The notes below the pieces were generated by a model. The model searched no databases. It was not told where the DNA came from and was given only the letters and a program-made list of their open reading frames with translations. The position numbers and the translations under genes were made by a program. This document shows, piece after piece, positions 11,153 through 20,245 of a DNA stretch of 64,000 bases; the stretch's first letter is position 1; the number at the start of each line of letters is the position of its first letter. The stretch spans positions 558,001 through 622,000 of the forward strand of contig CAWHJF010000012.1 in NCBI GenBank assembly GCA_963829575.1, read 5' to 3'. The stretch is from KACC-23026 sp963829575 (GTDB lineage: Bacteria > Bacillota > Bacilli > Bacillales > Sporolactobacillaceae).

Positions 11153-11531
11153 TTAGCTCTGTTAAACGTGCCGGTTGATTTCCGCTCCAGTACCCTCGCA
11201 CAAGACGTGAGGAGGTTTGGGTACCTCCGCGCCATTCAAAAAAGTTAAAAAATCAACATTTCTGATCACAGATTAAAGGATTCAACCTGATCCCAGCTCA
11301 TCACCTGTGCGAATGCCCATATTTAACCTACTATAAATATAGTCCAATGGGTCTCTGTTTTATGACAAAAAGCTGGTTTGAATGTGTTGTTAGTGTAATT
11401 AATGTTCGAGGGTTACCCACCAACGGACGTGTTTCCTAAACAACTTGTCCAAGAAGTTCTAAGAGCCTGTCCATCCCCATACACTGTTAATACATCGACA
11501 TTAAACAGACCAGGGCTGGAGGGCATTACAC
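11153..11531 (+). promoter_or_regulatory. murA-spoIID gap with candidate sigma-E -10 element
   Basis: No gene is visible. CATACACT at 11478-11485 equals the -10 consensus used by the mother-cell factor sigma-E, about 47 bases ahead of the spoIID start. The -35 side is not a good match, so the promoter is provisional; spoIID is known to be sigma-E controlled in B. subtilis. A small inverted repeat GGTACC/GTACC-like pair lies near 11190-11227. Confidence 0.4.
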
Positions 11532-12560
11532 TTGAAAAAGCGCACACTAATAATCACTGTCATCGTCCTACTCATCATCGTACTCGTTATTCCTTCCATG
11601 ATCGTTCTTCCGTATTTTCATAAAACAGATGGAAGAAAAACGACCTCTCAAACGAAAATCCACAGCTCAACAAAGACACGGAGTCCAGAGGCAACCATTC
11701 CGGTCAGTGTCTACCGCTCAAACACCCAAACGGTGGATGACTTAACTCTGCACAATTACTTAATTGGCGTCGTCGCCAGTGAAATGCCTTCTGAATTTAA
11801 AATGGAGGCACTTAAAGCCCAGGCCGTGGCGGCTCGAACGTATACAATAGACCGGCTAATTGGAAATACCTCAATGAATGGTTTGCCGAAGGGTGTTAAA
11901 ATGATCGACACAACGGCTGACCAGGTGTATCACGATCCTGCTCAATTAAAAAAGTTGTGGGGTTCGGCGTATACACAAAAAATAAAACGTATTGAACAAG
12001 CGGTTACCGCGACTCAAGGAGAAATTATTACTTATAAAGGGAAAATCATTCAAACCCCTGCTTTTTTCTCAACAAGCAATGGCTACACCGAGGATTCTCA
12101 AGACTATTGGGAAAACAGTGTGCCCTATCTTAAGAGCGTTCCAAGTAAATGGGATTTAAAATCGCCCAAATATAAGGCGGTTAAAAAGATGTCCGTAAAG
12201 TCCGTTGAAACGGATTTAGGTATTCAACTGACCGGTTCAAATGGAACAGTTGGGACCGTGATCAGCCGAACCGTAGGGAAACGCGTGGCTAAATTTAAAA
12301 TAGGCGGTAAGGTGTTCACCGGACGAGACGTGAGGGAAAGCCTAAATCTTCGCTCGGCCGATTTTACAATGACGCGCAATGACACAACGATTACAATTAC
12401 GACGTACGGGTATGGTCATGGTATTGGAATGAGTCAATTTGGGGCAAATGGGATGGCTAAGGAAGGAAAATCTTACGAAAAAATCTTGGAGTATTATTAT
12501 TCTGGGGTTAAAGTGTCACCGATGAAAGCACTGATGCCTGAGATCAAAAACAGTGTGTAA
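11532..12560 (+). CDS. spoIID: stage II sporulation protein D (lytic transglycosylase)
   Basis: Membrane-anchored peptidoglycan lytic transglycosylase that works with SpoIIM and SpoIIP in the mother cell to drive engulfment of the forespore. One membrane helix spans about residues 5-28. The catalytic glutamate is Glu84 in VVASEMPSEFKMEALKAQAV, and the conserved YGHGIGMSQFGANGMA block lies near the C-terminus. It starts with TTG behind GGAGGG. Neighbours murA and spoIIQ match the classical sporulation order. Length 342 is normal. Confidence 0.95.
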   Translation: MKKRTLIITVIVLLIIVLVIPSMIVLPYFHKTDGRKTTSQTKIHSSTKTRSPEATIPVSVYRSNTQTVDDLTLHNYLIGVVASEMPSEFKMEALKAQAVAARTYTIDRLIGNTSMNGLPKGVKMIDTTADQVYHDPAQLKKLWGSAYTQKIKRIEQAVTATQGEIITYKGKIIQTPAFFSTSNGYTEDSQDYWENSVPYLKSVPSKWDLKSPKYKAVKKMSVKSVETDLGIQLTGSNGTVGTVISRTVGKRVAKFKIGGKVFTGRDVRESLNLRSADFTMTRNDTTITITTYGYGHGIGMSQFGANGMAKEGKSYEKILEYYYSGVKVSPMKALMPEIKNSV

Positions 12561-12604
12561 GAGGTCCAAAAACCAACAAAAGGCACACTTTTTACAGTTT
12601 AAAT

Positions 12605-12634
12605 GCATAAAAACGTGACTTTGTCGAAAAATAA
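12605..12634 (+). promoter_or_regulatory. possible sigma-F promoter of spoIIQ
   Basis: GCATA at 12605-12609 fits the sigma-F -35 pattern GYWTA. About 14 bases later, CGAAAAATA resembles the AT-rich -10 but lacks the usual GG. spoIIQ is sigma-F dependent in B. subtilis, so this is a reasonable but weak candidate. Confidence 0.3.
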
Positions 12635-12664
12635 TTAATATTTTTTGTGTTTTAGGGTATATAA

Positions 12665-12696
12665 CCTCGGAAATCTGATCAAACTGATTTCTGAGG
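12665..12696 (+). promoter_or_regulatory. hairpin covering the spoIIQ ribosome site
   Basis: CCTCGGAAATC (12665-12675) pairs with GATTTCTGAGG (12686-12696) over 11 bp with one G-U pair and a 10-nt loop. The 3' arm contains GAGG, the ribosome-binding site for the ATG at 12705, so the fold would mask it. Confidence 0.55.
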
Positions 12697-12704
12697 TGAT
12701 AAAC

Positions 12705-13583
12705 ATGAAAGATGATAAGAAAAATCCACAAGAAGAGACACAAACAAAGTTACGCAAAGTTTCCCGTAAACGCTGGATTTACCCTGCAGTCTATCTTTGT
12801 GTTGCAGCATTGATTATGTCAGGTGTGCTGTGGATGGAAAAAGGCAACGGTGGGCAAAACGCTCAAAATACTCCGAATGCGTCTTCTAACAACACAGCAT
12901 TTCCAAAAGTAGCGAAGAAGAATCCAGATGCTGTATCCGTTAACACAACGAACAAAGAACTGCTTAAATGGCCAGTTGCAAACAAAAGTCAAATCACAAT
13001 TGGACAAAAGTTCTACGATCCAAACAGTTCTGAAGCAGATCAAGTTGCCGCTCTCGTAAATTACGATAATACGTATGCTCCGAACACTGGGATTAACCTT
13101 GTCGCGAACGACAAAAAATCCTTTGATGTGACAGCAGCATTGAGCGGAACTGTAATTGAAGCTAAAAAAGACTCACTTTTAGGCTACGTTGTAGAAATCG
13201 AACACAACAATGGTGTCAACACGTTGTATGAAAGCCTAGCTGCCATTGATGTCAAAAAAGGTGACCACGTTGATCAAGATCAATTACTTGGACAAGCGGG
13301 TACAGACAGCTACAACAAAGAAGCAGGCACTCACCTTCATTTTGAAGTGAGAAAAAATGGTGTCCCTGTCAATCCAACGATGTTTTGGAACAAACAAACG
13401 ACTGCTGTGAGCCTTCCAACTAAAGATCAATCCACAAGCGCTCAAGCAACCGATAACGGTTCAACCAATACAAACAGCGGAAACGACATGAACAGCACCT
13501 CCCAATCATCCAATAACCAAACGTCTAACAATGCGGGTCAAAACTCTGATGCGTCAACATCAGACAACTCATCCAGCAACTAA
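12705..13583 (+). CDS. spoIIQ: stage II sporulation protein Q (M23-like)
   Basis: Forespore membrane protein that docks to SpoIIIAH across the intermembrane space, forming the channel linking forespore and mother cell. One membrane helix lies near residues 26-43. A LytM/M23-like domain spans about residues 95-225 and keeps the HLHFEV motif. The first zinc-ligand motif is replaced by APNTGINLVAND, so neither the His nor the Asp is present and peptidase activity is unlikely. The C-terminal tail of about 60 residues is rich in Ser, Asn, Thr and Gln. The ATG follows GAGGTGAT held in a hairpin. It lies directly downstream of spoIID. Confidence 0.93.
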   Translation: MKDDKKNPQEETQTKLRKVSRKRWIYPAVYLCVAALIMSGVLWMEKGNGGQNAQNTPNASSNNTAFPKVAKKNPDAVSVNTTNKELLKWPVANKSQITIGQKFYDPNSSEADQVAALVNYDNTYAPNTGINLVANDKKSFDVTAALSGTVIEAKKDSLLGYVVEIEHNNGVNTLYESLAAIDVKKGDHVDQDQLLGQAGTDSYNKEAGTHLHFEVRKNGVPVNPTMFWNKQTTAVSLPTKDQSTSAQATDNGSTNTNSGNDMNSTSQSSNNQTSNNAGQNSDASTSDNSSSN

Positions 13584-13634
13584 GCGTTAAAAATCAAATT
13601 CTAATTGGAAACCAAACTTTGCGTAACCTTTTCT

Positions 13635-13671
13635 GACCATTGACTGGCCTAACAGTCAATGGTCTTTTTTT
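13635..13671 (+). terminator. spoIIQ terminator
   Basis: An 11-bp perfect stem GACCATTGACT/AGTCAATGGTC is followed by a run of T. It is a strong intrinsic terminator. Confidence 0.88.
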
Positions 13672-13968
13672 GGGAGGAAGCAGGGGCTGGGCGCAGAAGC
13701 ATGGGGACGGATCCGGTGCTTCCAATTCCAAACCTTGGATGAACCCGAATTTTGAACCCAATCCTGTTAGACGTTTGAACACCAGAATGCGCACATTTCT
13801 AGCATCACGCATTCTCAATAATACTATTCGTGATGAGGGATGATAAATCCTTCGACGCATACGGAAGCGGGAGCGTCGTCCTCGTGTTTGATAGTTGCGA
13901 TGAACCCCATTGTACCCGTACAATAAATGAGAAGAATGACAACGCTTTTAATAAAGGAGAGGTTTTTG
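13672..13968 (+). other. gap after spoIIQ, no confident gene
   Basis: Open frames exist on both strands (for example plus 13640-13843 and minus 13594-13923). The plus one starts inside the terminator stem and the minus one has very high Arg content and no ribosome site. The sequence is more GC-rich than its surroundings, so a decayed gene is possible. GATTGCGATG-type repeats or mobile ends were not found. Confidence 0.4.
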
Positions 13969-14862
13969 ATGATGAAGGACAAACCATCTAAAGATATTAT
14001 TGCAACCTTTTCAATTGTGGGCTATGACCCTAAAGCAGAAGAATGGGGCGTCGCGGTCCAATCTAAATTCCTAGGTGTGGGCGCTGTGGTGCCATTTGCC
14101 AAAGCGGGTGTAGGCGCCGTTGCAACCCAGTCACTCGCCAACACGGCCTATGGTCCTGAAGGACTAGCGTTGATTGAGCAAGGCGATTCAGCGGAAGAAG
14201 TGCTTCGTAAGCTCGTGGAAAACGACCCAGACCGAGATCAACGCCAAGTAGGGATTGTGGATAAAAATGGACATGCTGCAACCTATACAGGTGAAAATTG
14301 CTATGAGTGGGCAGGTGGTATGACAGGCCCTGGATTTGCAGCGCAAGGTAACATTCTCGTTGGAGAAGAAACGGTTCAAGCAATGGGCGACACATTTCAA
14401 AAGACAGCAGGCTCATTAGCAGAGCGTCTACTCACTGCCCTTGCAGCGGGCCAGACGGCCGGTGGAGACAAACGAGGGCGTCAATCCGCCGCATTACTCA
14501 TTGTCAAAGAAAAAGGCGGTTACGGCGGTTATAACGACCGTCTGCTTGATTTGCGGGTCGACGACCATCCAACCCCGATCAAAGAGCTTCGTCGCATTTT
14601 TGATTTACACCAACTCTATTTCTCAAAAACAAAAAAAGAAGACATCCTAGCGATCTCAGATGACGTGAAAGCGGAAATCATCGAAGAGCTTCTGCGCGTC
14701 GGCTACATAAAAGAAGACCAACTCCCTGACACCGATGAGGCGTTTCACAAACACCTCACAACCTTCTATCACACCGAAAACTTTGAAGAACGCGAACAAC
14801 CACCAGGCTGGATCGACCGCGCCGTCCTTCAGTTTATGAGACAGATGGCACCGATCGTTTAA
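13969..14862 (+). CDS. DUF1028 family protein (Ntn-hydrolase-like)
   Basis: A 297-residue protein matching the DUF1028 family (PF06267), predicted to have an Ntn-hydrolase-like fold. Typical blocks are ATFSIVGYDPKAEEWGVAVQSKFLGVGAVVPF (about residues 11-42), ATQSLANTAYGPEGL, and YEWAGGMTGPGFAAQGNIL. The family has no firmly proven reaction. A C-terminal extension of about 80 residues with a peptidoglycan-binding-like flavour follows the core. The first of two adjacent ATGs (13969, 13972) is used, after AAAGGAGAGG. No signal peptide is visible. The stop codon touches a 42-bp palindrome. Confidence 0.85.
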   Translation: MMKDKPSKDIIATFSIVGYDPKAEEWGVAVQSKFLGVGAVVPFAKAGVGAVATQSLANTAYGPEGLALIEQGDSAEEVLRKLVENDPDRDQRQVGIVDKNGHAATYTGENCYEWAGGMTGPGFAAQGNILVGEETVQAMGDTFQKTAGSLAERLLTALAAGQTAGGDKRGRQSAALLIVKEKGGYGGYNDRLLDLRVDDHPTPIKELRRIFDLHQLYFSKTKKEDILAISDDVKAEIIEELLRVGYIKEDQLPDTDEAFHKHLTTFYHTENFEEREQPPGWIDRAVLQFMRQMAPIV

Positions 14863-14904
14863 CAAGTAAAGGGGGACAGTCCCGGGACTGTCCCCCTTTA
14901 CTTG
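14863..14904. repeat. REP-like perfect palindrome 1 (42 bp)
   Basis: A perfect 42-bp palindrome centred at 14883/14884 with the core GGACAGTCCCGGGACTGTCC. It begins at the first base after the DUF1028 stop codon and could act as a terminator on either strand. It belongs to the same family as copies near the RAYT transposase. Confidence 0.85.
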
Positions 14905-14927
14905 CATTTCTGCCAAAACCTTTTAAT

Positions 14928-14969
14928 AAATAATAGAGGGACAGACCCGGGTCTGTCCCTCTATTATTT
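14928..14969. repeat. REP-like perfect palindrome 2 (42 bp)
   Basis: A perfect 42-bp palindrome centred at 14948/14949 with core GGACAGACCCGGGTCTGTCC. Its outer arms differ completely from palindrome 1, yet they pair perfectly. The two centres are 65 bp apart. Confidence 0.85.
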
Positions 14970-15110
14970 TTCAATAATTTATAAAATTTCATCATTTCGA
15001 CAAAACTAGTGCAACAAAGACATTTTGCAACAAAGGAAATCAAAAAGATAAGCCGAATCCTAATTATTGTAAGAAACTATTTATTTTATAAAAAGGGAGA
15101 GAGAAAGAAA

Positions 15111-17100
15111 ATGGGATTAATTAGAACGTGGAAACGAAAGATGCTCACCGTAGCGGCGGCGAGTGCAATGATGGTAGGCGTGGTACCAGGATTGTCACAT
15201 GCCGCCACACCATCAAGCGGTGGGAGCGGGGATGCCACTATCTCGCAAGGGGTAGGCTCAGCGGTCCTCAATAACGCCAATTATTTTGGCAATGTAGATC
15301 CGAGCACTCAAGTGACCGTAGACATTGTGATGAAGGTGCAAAATCAAGAGGCGCTCTCGAGTTATATTAATCAAACTGTGGATCCAAGTAGTCGGAATTA
15401 TCATAAGTATTTAAGCGTGGATCAATTTAAATCTAAGTTTGCGCCAAACCCAAGTGAAATTAATGTAATAACACATTATCTAAAAGCGTTTGGGATTGAT
15501 TCAAGCGTTTATCAAGACAATCTAATTATTACAGCGACAGGGACGGTTGCACAATTTAATAAAGCGTTTAGCGTTGATATTCAAAAAGCAGGTTACAAAG
15601 GTAAAGCCTTCCATGCGACGAAGCGCGCCCCTCGTGCTCCGAAAAATGTAGCGGACAATATTTTGTGTATCCTTGGGCTGAGTGATTACTCTAATTTTAC
15701 AAGTAATACGATTAAGCGCTCAGATACGATTGCTCCTGCAGATGACAAGAACGATTCACCACAAGGTCCACTTAGTCTAAAGCCTCAGGATTTAGTGAAG
15801 CAATATGATGTTCAACCATTATATGATAAAGGGGCTACGGGCGCCGGCCAGACAATCGGGGTCGTGAGTTTAGCAGACTTTAACGCAGAAGATGCCTATA
15901 CATTCTGGAATCAAATGGGGATTAAAGTGAAACCGAATCGGATTACAAAAGTAAACGTAGACGGTGGTGCCGGTTGGGATGGTTATGATGAAACAACACT
16001 TGACGTTGAACAATCAGGAGCCCTTGCACCGCAGGCAAATATTAGAACCTATTTGACTCCAAACACTGATACGGGTTTTGTAGATGGTTACGCAACCGCA
16101 ATTAGTGAAAATAAAGTTCAAACCTTATCTGTAAGTTGGGGCGAAAGCGAAGCCGTTATTAATGAGTTTGTACAGTCTCAACAAGAGACTCCGGAATATG
16201 CAGAGTCGTTTAATCAACTTTATATGGAAGCAGCAGCCCAAGGCATCTCCAATTTTGCTGCAGCAGGTGATGCAGGAGCATACGATAATGCGAGAATGGC
16301 TGGGACCGATGGAATTACAGATATCTATAAGTTGACCGTTGATAACCCAGCGGACAGTCCATATATTACGGCTGCCGGTGGGACAACCCTTCCGTTCCAA
16401 TTTACTTCACCTTCAACTGGAGTAACCGTATCTGTGAACAAAGAACGGGCTTGGGGTTGGGATTATTTAGGACAATATTTTAATGCGCGAGGTTTGGCTC
16501 CATCCAATCTTGTTGTCGGTGGCGGTGGTGGTTTTAGCTCGGTCTTTAAAACGCCGGACTATCAAAAAGGCGTTAAAGGTGTAGACAGTTTCTCCGCTGT
16601 TCAAGATTTTAACATTAGCTACTGATTTAATGAACGTTACAGGTTTTAATAGTGACGCTAGTGTCACAAAAGGGCATGATACAGGGCGTAATCTTCCAGA
16701 CGTTTCGATGAACGCCGACCCATACACGGGTTATTATGTCTATTTAAGTGATCCAGGTGCACCTGGTACGAACTCAGGCTATGCTGTTTATGGTGGGACG
16801 AGCTTTGTTTCTCCACAATTAAATGGTTTGACTGCTTTAATTAACAGTGCAGATCATACTCAAGTTGGATTCTGGAACCCGCAAATTTATAGTTTTGCGA
16901 AACAGCAGAACTCACCATTCAATCCTTTGAATGATTCTGGAGCAAACAACGACAACGGCTACTACACCGGAACTCCTGGAACGGTGTATAACCAAGCAAC
17001 GGGTCTTGGCACACCAGATGTCACCAAACTTGCCGAAGCCTTTTTAAGTGGTAATGAAAAAGGACATGGCGGCTGGGGCCACGGCCATAATCGTCACTAA
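15111..17100 (+). pseudogene. S53 (sedolisin/kumamolisin-like) protease, frame broken once
   Basis: Secreted serine-carboxyl protease of the S53 family, active at acid pH in known members. Signal peptide at about residues 1-31, activation prodomain at about 50-190, then the catalytic domain. Catalytic Glu294 and Asp298 (ETTLD), oxyanion Asp387 (AAAGDAG) and the Ser in GGTSFVSPQ are all present, as is the calcium-site end ATGLGTPD. The frame stops at TGA 16623-16625 (codon 505) and continues in the +1 frame. Reading +1 across the TGA gives an alignment to the next paralog with no gap. This could be a recent pseudogene, a sequence error, or a +1 recoding site. The ATG at 15111 follows GGGAGAGAG. 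Confidence 0.85.
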
Positions 17101-17162
17101 AAAAGAGCTGTTTTAAAAGAGGAAAAGCCATCTGCTTTTCCTCTCCTTTTAATGGAAACAAG

Positions 17163-17194
17163 AAAAGTCTCTCGATTATTTGAGAGACTTTTTC
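17163..17194 (+). terminator. terminator between the two protease genes
   Basis: AAAAGTCTCTC pairs with GAGAGACTTTT over about 11 bp, followed by T. A second stem AGAGGAAAAGC/GCTTTTCCTCT lies just upstream (about 17119-17145). Together they separate the two sedolisin genes. Confidence 0.75.
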
Positions 17195-17315
17195 TTTTGA
17201 AACTAATTTTTTAGGAAACATCACCTAAATGAGTTTTAGTATTTTTCTGATAAGTGTAGTATAGTATCTTCGTACGATTTTAATAGATTAGAGGAGAGGG
17301 AGAGAAAGAGAAACC

Positions 17316-19296
17316 ATGAAAATATTGGAGAATTGGAAACACAAGATTCTGTCGGTGGTAGCTGCGGGGGCACTTGTGGTTGGCATATTACCTGGCGTTT
17401 CATTTGCAAAAGGCCTTACAAGCTCTAAAGAAACTAAAGTTGAAATGACCCAAGGTGTTGGGCAAGACATCCTTAATCAAGCCAACTATTTTGGCGATGA
17501 AGCCCCTAGCACTAAGGTCACAGTAGACATTGTTTTAAAGATTCATAATAAGTCGCAACTCGCAACTTACATCAATCAAACCGTATCCCCAAGTAGTCAC
17601 TTCTACCATCACTATTTATCGGTGGATCAATTCGCTCGCTATTTTGCTCCAAGCACTTATACAGTTAAAAGTATTACGGATTATCTAAAATCTTTTGGCA
17701 TCAAGTCGAAGGTCTATCAAGATCATTTGGTGATTACAGCGACTGGGACGGTGGCTCAATTTAACAAGGCGTTTAGCGTCAACATTGAAAAAGCAGGCTA
17801 CAAAGGCAAAGTCTTCCATGCAACAAGACGGGCGCCAAAAGCCCCTGAATACATAGCAGATCAGATTTTATGTATTCTAGGACTCAGTGATTACTCGAGT
17901 TTAGTGTCCAATACGGATACACGGCCAAAGGACTTATCTTCTTTAATTGGTCCAAAAAGCGCTTCAGGACTCCCTAACCAGACTCCTAAAGAACTATCTA
18001 AGAGGTACAATTTACAACCTCTTTATGATGAAGGAGCAACGGGTTTAGGACAAACAATGGGTATTGTGAGTTTTGCAAATTTTGATAAGCAGGATGCCTA
18101 TACATACTGGAAAGATATGGGGATAAACATTCTCCAAAATAGAATGACTACGATCAATGTCGATGGAGGCGCGAATAATGACATGGGGGAGGAAGGCAAA
18201 GTTGAAACGACCCTCGATGTTGAGCAATCAGGCGCAGTTGCACCAGAAGCTAAAATCAATACTTATTTAGCACCAGCATCTGACACCGGTTATCCTTGAT
18301 GCGTTCTCGACAGCAATCAATGACAATCAAGTTCAATCACTATCCATTAGTTGGGGCCAAAGCGAACAACTTAATGCATACCTGACTCAATTGAATCAAG
18401 AAACCCCAGAATATGAAGAATCATTTAATCAACTTTTTATGCAGGCTGCAGCTCAAGGCATTTCGACCTTTGCTTCATCGGGGGACAATGGGGCATATGA
18501 CACCGGGGCTTACGCTGGGGTGCCAGGAGCGCTATCTTTAACGGTGGATACCCCGGCCGATAGTCCTTATATCACTGCAGCAGGTGGGACCACGCTGCCA
18601 TTTGCTCTCACGCTAAATGGTATGGATGTAGGTGTTCAAAAAGAACGCGCTTGGGGATGGGATTATCTTGCAAAAATTTACTCAGCGATCGGCGTTGATC
18701 TAGGTCCTAGTTATTATTTAACAGGGGGGGGAGGTGGATTCAGTACGATCTTCCCAACGCCGGATTACCAACTCGGGGTAAAGGGGGTCAATCACTATTC
18801 TGCTGTACAAGACTTTACAGTAAATCAAGACCAAACTGAAGTCACCAGTTTTAATGCGTCACCAGACCTGTTATTAAATCAAACGAATCAAGGACGAAAC
18901 GTTCCGGATCTCGCGATGAATGCCGATTCAATTACTGGGTACTCCGTATATTTTACGAGTCAGAACGGTGAGAGCGGTTATGTGGTAAGGGGAGGAACCA
19001 GTGTGGTTGCACCGCAATTGAATGGCATCGCTGCCTTAATCAATAGTGCGGATCACATTCAAGTTGGATTCTGGAATCCGCAAATCTATCGTTTCGCTCA
19101 ATTGAACAACTCACCATTTACACCTTTAAACGACTCTGGTGCAACCAACGACAACGGGTATTATACGGGGACGCCGGGCACCATCTACAACCAAGCAACC
19201 GGACTTGGAACGCCCGACGTTGCAAAGCTAGCAGACGCTTTTGCAGAAGGTTCCACAAAAGTCGAAAAGCATGGTTCAGAGCACCACAAGCGGTAA
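17316..19296 (+). pseudogene. second S53 (sedolisin-like) protease, frame broken once
   Basis: Tandem paralog of the preceding gene. It has a signal peptide (about residues 1-31, ending VSFA), a prodomain, Glu297 and Asp301 of the catalytic set (ETTLD), Asp in SSGDNG, Ser in GGTSVVAPQ, and the C-terminal YNQATGLGTPD calcium-site region. The first frame ends at TGA 18297-18299 in the context TAT CCT TGA T; the continuation from about 18298 is in the +1 frame and runs to 19296. One extra base restores an ungapped match to the paralog at DTGY-DAFSTAIND. All catalytic residues survive, so decay, if real, is recent. The ATG at 17316 follows GGAGAGGGAGAG. Confidence 0.85.
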
Positions 19297-19305
19297 TTGC
19301 TTTTA

Positions 19306-19347
19306 AAAAGAAGGGGGGACAGTCCCGGGACTGTCCCCCCTTCTTTT
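19306..19347. repeat. REP-like perfect palindrome 3 (42 bp)
   Basis: A perfect 42-bp palindrome centred at 19326/19327 with the same core as palindrome 1 and different arms (AAAAGAAG). It lies between the convergent protease gene and the RAYT transposase, 8 bases past the transposase stop, and can serve both as a terminator. Confidence 0.85.
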
Positions 19348-19355
19348 CATTGTTA

Positions 19356-19883
19356 TCAATTTCCTTCCACAAACTTTCGATAGCGATCAACAGTGTGAAA
19401 ATGAGAGAGGGTCTTGCTCGGGTCAATAAGAGTGGAGACTTCTCGATTGATGTAATTGGGGTAACTGCTCCATCGGTAGTCTTCTAAGGTTTCAACCATC
19501 TTAGCTTCAAGAGGGTTTCGATGGATGTAGCGGTTTGCCTCAAGAAAATAGTGAGTATCAAGAATCAGCTTAGAACTATATCTTCCTTGGAAGACATGGC
19601 CGTCAAGGTTGTGAAAATGGTTAAAAAACGTGGCATATCGTGTATGGGCAAGTTTCATGATGTCTCCGATCGGCTGTTCCTTAGTTTCCAGCTGTAAATG
19701 AATATGGTTGGTCATCAAACAATAAGCATGGAGAACGAAGGAGTACTTTTCTTTAACCTTTTGTAAAATGGAAAGATACGTGGAAAAGTCTAAAGAGGAG
19801 AGAAAAAGGGGAGCATGCCGGTTTCCTCTGGCAACTATGTGGTACGTTGCACCCGGAAACCATTGGCGGGCTTTTCGAGGCAT
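19356..19883 (-). mobile_element. REP-associated tyrosine transposase (RAYT, Y1 family)
   Basis: A 175-residue single-strand DNA transposase-like enzyme of the Y1/HUH class (PF01797). The HUH metal site is in MTNHIHLQLE (about residues 57-66). The opening GATYHIVARGNRH is the usual RAYT start, and the catalytic tyrosine is expected in EANRYIHRNP (about residues 115-124). Proteins of this type are domesticated or single-copy and act on REP palindromes that flank them. Here one perfect palindrome lies just downstream and two lie upstream. The ATG follows AAAGGAATGG. No IS ends or target duplication were found. Confidence 0.9.
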
Positions 19884-19956
19884 AACACCATTCCTTTCAA
19901 AGAAATTAATAAAATGATTCGATAAAACTAAGGGATTTCCCTTTTTTTTATTTGTT

Positions 19957-19982
19957 GAGGGACAGTCCCGGGACTGTCCCTC
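19957..19982. repeat. REP-like palindrome 4
   Basis: A 26-bp perfect palindrome centred at 19969/19970 with the shared core. Unlike copies 1-3, the outer arms no longer pair. It lies 74 bases upstream of the RAYT start. Confidence 0.8.
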
Positions 19983-20022
19983 TTTTTAGCAATTTGAAAT
20001 GAATGTAAACAACAAAAAGCCA

Positions 20023-20054
20023 TTTAGGGGTCTGACCCGGGTCAGACCCCTAAA
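20023..20054. repeat. REP-like palindrome 5 (variant core)
   Basis: A 32-bp perfect palindrome centred at 20038/20039 with the variant core GGTCTGACCCGGGTCAGACC. It shares the central CCCGGG but not the GGACAG motif. Confidence 0.8.
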
Positions 20055-20088
20055 GAAAGACACCTCATCCAAACAGTCAAAAAATTTG

Positions 20089-20117
20089 GCATATCGTCAA
20101 GTCCCAATTAATAAAAT
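20089..20117 (+). promoter_or_regulatory. candidate sigma-E promoter of spoIIID
   Basis: GCATATC near 20089-20095 and AATAAAAT at 20110-20117 are about 14 bases apart and resemble the sigma-E elements (ATATT and CATACANT). spoIIID is transcribed by sigma-E in B. subtilis. The leader to the start at 20246 would be about 125 nt. Confidence 0.45.
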
Positions 20118-20245
20118 GTTACAAAACTCACAATTCGAACTGAGTAGGAAGACGACGTTACAACACAAACCATGAAGAACTGCTGTCGTCAGCACGACAA
20201 CCAACTCATTTCGTCTGTTTTTATTACTATTGGGAGGCGAGTGGT

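Noticed and set aside
11402..11623. Open frame overlapping the spoIID start
   Set aside because: It runs in another frame into spoIID, contains the candidate sigma-E element and has no ribosome site.
13594..13923. Minus-strand open frame of 109 codons beside spoIIQ
   Set aside because: Very Arg-rich, no ribosome site, and it runs through the spoIIQ terminator stem. The opposite-strand frame 13640-13843 has the same problem.
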